Of a stretch of DNA of 64,000 bases, positions 60,406-64,000 are shown piece by piece. The notes below the pieces were generated by a model. That model saw only the letters and a list, made by a program, of their open reading frames with translations. It did not search any database and was not told where the DNA came from. The stretch's first letter is position 1. Each line of letters begins with the position of its first letter. Position numbers and translations under genes: made by a program. The stretch comes from Psychrobacter aquaticus CMS 56 (GTDB taxonomy: Bacteria; Pseudomonadota; Gammaproteobacteria; Pseudomonadales; Moraxellaceae), in the NCBI RefSeq assembly GCF_000471625.1, contig NZ_AUSW01000011.1, forward strand, positions 1 through 64,000, written 5' to 3'.

Positions 60406-61416
60406 CTACGGTACTTTATAAGCGATAGGCAATGTGACGTTACCCACGACTGGTACATTGTTTTTCGTAAATGGTTTGAATTTACCAGAGCGTACTTGGC
60501 GCTGTGCTTCTTTGTCTAATGCTGTATTACCAGAAGACTTGGCAACATTTACACTATCAATACCGCCCTGCTTATTGACTCTTAATGTCAATACAACCGT
60601 AAATGTATCGCCTGAATTGGCCCTACGTGCAGCACGATCAGGGAAACTGAAGTTCGGTGCAGATGCCCAATTAGCGGCGCTCGCTGTAAAATTCACTGGC
60701 GTATTACTTGCAGCAGCAGCCTTTTCGGCAGCGGCTTGGGCACGAGCAGCTGCTTCTGCAGCTTCTCTTGCTGCCTTGGCCTCTGCTGCAACGCGAGCTG
60801 CTTGAGCTTGGGAATCACGATTAGCTTGGGCATCACGATTAGCTTGGGCTTCTTGAGCGGCTTTAGCTTGTGCATCACGCGCGGCTTGGGCTTGCGCCGC
60901 TTGAGCAGCCCTCTCTGCTTTTGCCGCTATGATTTTACGTTGCTCATCGGCTACAGAAGTATCAACTTTTGGTTTAACCAGAGTCTCTTTTGGCGTCTCT
61001 TTTGGTCTTTCAACAGTTTTCTGTTCTTTTACTGGCACTATCGGTGCGGGTTTAGGCGTTGTCTTTTCTTCTCTAACCACTGGCTTTTCTCTGACCACTG
61101 GTTTTACTGGTACTTCTGGTTTTGGCTGTACTATTGATTTGGCTTTGGGTACAGGCGGCTGTTGCTCTGCAACTTGAGGCGCAGGCTCCTGTTTAGGAGC
61201 GACTTCTATTACCTCTACTTCAGGTGGAGGCGTTTCAGTAGGTAACGATATAAGTTCTATCTCAATAGGCGGCGCGTCTTTTTTAGCTTCAATTTTTAGC
61301 TCAGGAGTTTTGATTGCCACTAATGCTATTGCCGTCAGAATGTGCAAACCCACAACTACAATAATAGCCGCAAATGTCAGTCTCAGTGGTGGCGCCTCCA
61401 AATCCGTTGAACTCAT
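60406..61416 (-). CDS. tonB: Energy transducer TonB
   Basis: TonB carries proton-motive energy to outer-membrane receptors. The 336 residues start with an N-terminal membrane helix (about 12-35, AAIIVVVGLHILTAIALVA), followed by a long Pro/Val/Lys/Glu segment (about 50-150), an Ala/Gln/Arg/Lys-rich helix (about 155-240) with tandem QANRDAQANRD-like repeats, and a compact C-terminal TonB domain (VVLTLRVNKQGGIDSVNVAK, KFKPFTKNNVPVVGNVTLPI). The long repeat-rich middle is typical of periplasm-spanning TonBs. The Fur-like box at 61470 upstream suggests iron control of tonB-exbB-exbD. Confidence 0.93.
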   Translation of the reverse strand: MSSTDLEAPPLRLTFAAIIVVVGLHILTAIALVAIKTPELKIEAKKDAPPIEIELISLPTETPPPEVEVIEVAPKQEPAPQVAEQQPPVPKAKSIVQPKPEVPVKPVVREKPVVREEKTTPKPAPIVPVKEQKTVERPKETPKETLVKPKVDTSVADEQRKIIAAKAERAAQAAQAQAARDAQAKAAQEAQANRDAQANRDSQAQAARVAAEAKAAREAAEAAARAQAAAEKAAAASNTPVNFTASAANWASAPNFSFPDRAARRANSGDTFTVVLTLRVNKQGGIDSVNVAKSSGNTALDKEAQRQVRSGKFKPFTKNNVPVVGNVTLPIAYKVP

Positions 61417-61467
61417 AATACCCTAATATTAATTAACTGAAGTAGAATGGCGTAGATAATAATGCAA

Positions 61468-61488
61468 ACGATAATTATTATCAATACA
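61468..61488. promoter_or_regulatory. Fur-like box upstream of tonB
   Basis: ACGATAATTATTATCAATAC matches the Fur consensus halves (GATAAT/ATTATC) and lies 52 bp before the tonB start on the minus strand. The site is judged by eye. Confidence 0.6.
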
Positions 61489-61640
61489 TATCATGATATT
61501 TTTGCTCAGTCAGTTACGCATGACTACCTATAATACGGCTATTTTATAAGACAAAATCCATCTTGCCAATGCAGGCGCTTGTATCAAAATTCAGCAATCA
61601 ATGGTGATAGCAACCAGTAAAATCAATGACGTTAATAAAA

Positions 61641-61666
61641 ATCATTATCATTTGTATTGATAATGA
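61641..61666. promoter_or_regulatory. Fur-like box on the siderophore promoter
   Basis: ATCATTATCATTTGTATTGATAATGA contains three NATWAT-type hexamers in good register. It overlaps the -35 element of the promoter at 61657, which is where a Fur repressor would be expected. Confidence 0.65.
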
Positions 61667-61685
61667 CTCTCAATTAATTTATGAT
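61657..61685 (+). promoter_or_regulatory. Probable promoter of the siderophore uptake genes
   Basis: TTGATA (61657-61662), 17-bp spacer, TATGAT (61680-61685). The start of transcription would be near 61692, giving a leader of about 250 nt to the first ATG at 61944. Confidence 0.55.
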
Positions 61686-61943
61686 AACCTTCGATTGATT
61701 GATCATCCTATCTTGCTGAAAATATAAACATCAAAGAACCAAGCGACGAAAACCGCTCACAAAGTAACAAAAACTAATAACGTCTAAAGAAGCAATACTA
61801 CCGAGCATTGTCTGGTGTATACAATCACGCCATACAAGCTCGTTTTGTTTTTTATCAAGCTCGTTTTTTTATATTGATATTTTATATATTGGCACTTCAA
61901 TTTATTCATACTTTACCTAACCATCTGATATACCGAGTTATTT

Positions 61944-62984
61944 ATGTCTACTATTTTATCTTCTAGTCACGCGTCTGCCCCTTTTTTTAAACGTCCGCTA
62001 TTGACTGCGATGATGACAGCATTTGTGGCCATCAGTGTGGCAGGCTGTAGTTCACCTGAATCTAACGACTCTGAACCAGCAGACGCCCAGACTGAAAATC
62101 AAACTGCTGCCAATGTTGCCAACAATGACGCCGTTTCTGCTGAGATCATCGCAGTCGATACGGTGAAAGGTAATGTCGATTTGGCAATCAATCCGTCACC
62201 CTTGGTTGTCTACGACATGTCATTAATGCAAGACTTGGCAGCACTTGATATAGCTATCGATGGTATGCCAGGTGAGCTACCTTTAGACAATTTACGTTCA
62301 AAGACTCAGCCTGAACCAAAAGATGTTGGCACCTTATTTGAGCCAGACCTAGAAGCATTGAATGCAATGCAGCCACAAGCTATCTTAATTGGCTCACGTA
62401 TGGCTGAAAAATATGACGCCTTATCAATTATCGCTCCAACGCTCGACATGACCATTGATACGGCAAAAATCTATGAATCCAGTAAACAGCGTTTGCATGA
62501 TTTGGGCGCATTGTTTGGTAAAAGTGATCAAGCGGCAAAACTGCAAGGAGACATTGATAGCCTCATTGACGAGACTAAAGTTTTGACCAAAGATAAAGGT
62601 AAAGGCTTGGTTGTGATGGTCAATGGCAATAAAATGTCCGCTTATGGTGACAAATCGCGCTACGGTTTTATCCATACTGTACTTGATATACCAATGGCAG
62701 ACAATCAAATCGCAGACGCGCGTCATGGTCAGCCAGTTTCTTTTGAGTATTTACAAAAGACCAATCCAGACTGGTTATTCATCATTGATCGTAGTGCCGC
62801 CATTGGTGAAGATGGCGCAGGTGCCAAAGCAGTACTGGACAATCCATTGGTTGCACAAACCACTGCATGGAGTAAAGATCAAGTGGTATACCTTAGCCCA
62901 GACTCTTACCTTGCGTTCGGTGGCTACTATCAGTGGATACAAGATTTGACCACTATTAAAACTGCCTTTGCTGGCGCTAAATAG
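61944..62984 (+). CDS. Siderophore-binding lipoprotein of an ABC importer
   Basis: A 346-residue substrate-binding lipoprotein of the iron-siderophore class (COG4607, FatB/CeuE-like). The signal peptide ends at a lipobox VAGC (Cys about residue 35), then a Ser/Asp/Glu/Asn-rich linker. The chain shows LVVYDMSLMQDLAALDIAI, VGTLFEPDLEALNAMQPQAI (given as the family pattern: GTxxxPDxExL-type) and a C-terminal NPDWLFIIDRSAAIGE and LSPDSYLAFGGYYQWI. The ligand cannot be told; catecholate siderophores are common in this group. It is followed 65 bp later by a FecCD permease gene and preceded by a Fur-like box. Confidence 0.88.
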   Translation: MSTILSSSHASAPFFKRPLLTAMMTAFVAISVAGCSSPESNDSEPADAQTENQTAANVANNDAVSAEIIAVDTVKGNVDLAINPSPLVVYDMSLMQDLAALDIAIDGMPGELPLDNLRSKTQPEPKDVGTLFEPDLEALNAMQPQAILIGSRMAEKYDALSIIAPTLDMTIDTAKIYESSKQRLHDLGALFGKSDQAAKLQGDIDSLIDETKVLTKDKGKGLVVMVNGNKMSAYGDKSRYGFIHTVLDIPMADNQIADARHGQPVSFEYLQKTNPDWLFIIDRSAAIGEDGAGAKAVLDNPLVAQTTAWSKDQVVYLSPDSYLAFGGYYQWIQDLTTIKTAFAGAK

Positions 62985-63049
62985 TCACTGTTCAAGCAAC
63001 TGCTCTGAACGTCCGCTATATTTTTTCACTTTTTAAGCCAGTCGCCATT

Positions 63050-64000
63050 ATGTCGTTATTTTCACATCGTGCCCGTACCAGCGTTAAAAGCAGCTCTTCT
63101 TTGTCAACTGTCTCGTCCAGTTGGCAAAAAAGGGCAAGTAATGGTCAGCATCCCAAACATCGACGTGCAGCCATTCCACCGTGGTTGATAAACATCGGTA
63201 GCCTCATTATTATGGGGCTTTTGGTGTTATTGAGCCTATCTATTGGTGTGGCAGATTTTTCGTGGTCAGGTATTTTGCAGAGCTTGATTAATCATAGCGC
63301 CAATTCCGATAGCTCCCTGCTGCTGGTCAGCCGTATACCGCGGACCGTTGCTATTATCTTGACGGGTATTGCTATGGCAGTGGCTGGGATGATCATTCAA
63401 GTGGTACTAAAAAACCGCTTCGTTGAGCCATCGATGGTTGGTGCGACCCAAAGCGCTGCACTCGGGTTGCTGGTAGTCAGTCTGCTATTTCCAGCCAGCG
63501 CACTCATTATAAAAATGGGCGTAGCCACTCTCACTGCCATGTTTGGCATGATGTTATTTATGCTGCTCATTCACCGAATTCCGCCTACTGATTTTTTGAT
63601 GGTTCCACTGATTGGTATTGTCTTTGGCGGAATTATTGAGGCAGTGACGACCTTTATCGCTTATCAAACTGAGACATTACAGATGCTCAGCGTCTGGCAG
63701 TTTGGTGATTTTTCTGGGGTATTGGCAGGCCGTTATGAGCTTTTGTGGCTGACAGGTGGACTGTGCGTTCTTGCTTATATCATTGCAGACAAGCTGACCA
63801 TTGTCGGTCTGGGCGATAATATTGCGTTAAATTTGGGGATTAGCAAACGACAGGTGACATGGCTTGGCGTTGGTATGGTGGCGATGATGAGCGCCGTGGT
63901 GGTCGTGACGGTTGGCATGATTCCATTTATTGGTTTGGTCGTGCCAAATATCGTTAGCCGATTGATGGGCGATAAGTTACGCCGTAGCTTGCCAGCGGTT
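63050..64000 (+). CDS. FecCD-type siderophore ABC permease (cut by window end)
   Basis: Reading from the ATG at 63050 gives an open frame of 317 codons that runs off the right edge. After a basic, Ser-rich N-terminus (about 45 residues) come alternating hydrophobic helices of the FecCD family. Segments include LLVSRIPRTVAIILTGIAMA, VVLKNRFVEPSMVGATQSAA and, near the end, GMIPFIGLVVPNIVSRLMG, which carries the family G-P-loop contact with the ATPase. Upstream is the siderophore-binding protein, so both belong to one importer; the ATPase should lie beyond the window. Confidence 0.9.
   Translation, partial: MSLFSHRARTSVKSSSSLSTVSSSWQKRASNGQHPKHRRAAIPPWLINIGSLIIMGLLVLLSLSIGVADFSWSGILQSLINHSANSDSSLLLVSRIPRTVAIILTGIAMAVAGMIIQVVLKNRFVEPSMVGATQSAALGLLVVSLLFPASALIIKMGVATLTAMFGMMLFMLLIHRIPPTDFLMVPLIGIVFGGIIEAVTTFIAYQTETLQMLSVWQFGDFSGVLAGRYELLWLTGGLCVLAYIIADKLTIVGLGDNIALNLGISKRQVTWLGVGMVAMMSAVVVVTVGMIPFIGLVVPNIVSRLMGDKLRRSLPAV

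Larger units (their letters stand above)
61417..61943. other. Divergent iron-regulated intergenic region
   Basis: 527 bp between tonB and the siderophore-binding gene. It contains two Fur-like boxes (61470, 61641), a sigma70-like promoter (61657-61685) for the plus strand, a long leader after it and a 12-bp direct repeat near 61835-61867. No ORF. Confidence 0.6.

Overview
The window is a stretch of a gammaproteobacterial chromosome of the Moraxellaceae, most probably Psychrobacter. This rests on the hda / PerM-like permease / purM-purN order, a long (528-residue) AceA-type isocitrate lyase, MiaE, a BLUF photosensor, moderately A+T-rich codon use and many acidic, Asn/Asp/Ser-rich N-terminal extensions. 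The genus is inferred from gene content; no database was searched.

Layout. 0-5 kb: DUF2057 protein and Hda (minus), an AI-2E/PerM-family permease (minus), then purM-purN (plus, overlapping). 5-12.3 kb: a succinate-semialdehyde-type dehydrogenase, a LysR regulator divergent from isocitrate lyase aceA, and a CYTH-CHAD protein. 12.3-18 kb: a YkuD protein, an unknown tail-anchored protein, argG, pyrC and RNase T. 18-19.5 kb: a small basic membrane protein whose 3' end carries the likely promoter of tRNA-Glu, then a membrane-anchored BLUF protein. 20-29.2 kb, all minus: pyrG, kdsA, [degenerate HMA protein, CopZ-like chaperone, CopA-like ATPase], eno, ftsB, ispD. This is the conserved pyrG-kdsA-eno-ftsB-ispD cluster with a copper-handling block inside it. 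29.3-33.1 kb: porin and malate synthase G, which completes the glyoxylate shunt with aceA. 33.6-39 kb: miaE, three small very hydrophilic proteins, ppk1 and mtgA. 39.2-43 kb: glutaredoxin-like protein, lldD, rhomboid protease and a MipA/OmpV protein. 43-45.4 kb: a two-gene type II restriction-modification system between two similar terminator hairpins. 45.4-54.5 kb: fumC, 5-formyl-THF cyclo-ligase, a NhaC-type antiporter, lon, a META lipoprotein and lipoprotein sodC. 54.5-64 kb: topA, two small envelope proteins and a Fur-type iron-uptake locus: tonB-exbB-exbD on one strand and a siderophore-binding lipoprotein plus FecCD permease (cut by the window end) on the other, with two Fur-like boxes between them.

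Most genes are housekeeping: nucleotide synthesis, central carbon metabolism, envelope and proteolysis. The accessory parts are the R-M system, the copper block, the BLUF sensor and the hydrophilic-protein trio.

The least explained signal is a family of structured intergenic repeats. Two 107-bp copies (5353 and 19768) end in TATAGTC/GACTATA and differ by a compensatory base-pair change. Three longer elements (27129, 35627, 49588) share the core around ACAGCAAGCAAG inside variable palindromic arms, and there is a truncated copy at 25435. A second family of about 92 bp is present once in each orientation (14321 and 27268). No protein in these elements explains them; they look like non-autonomous mobile or RNA-structured repeats.
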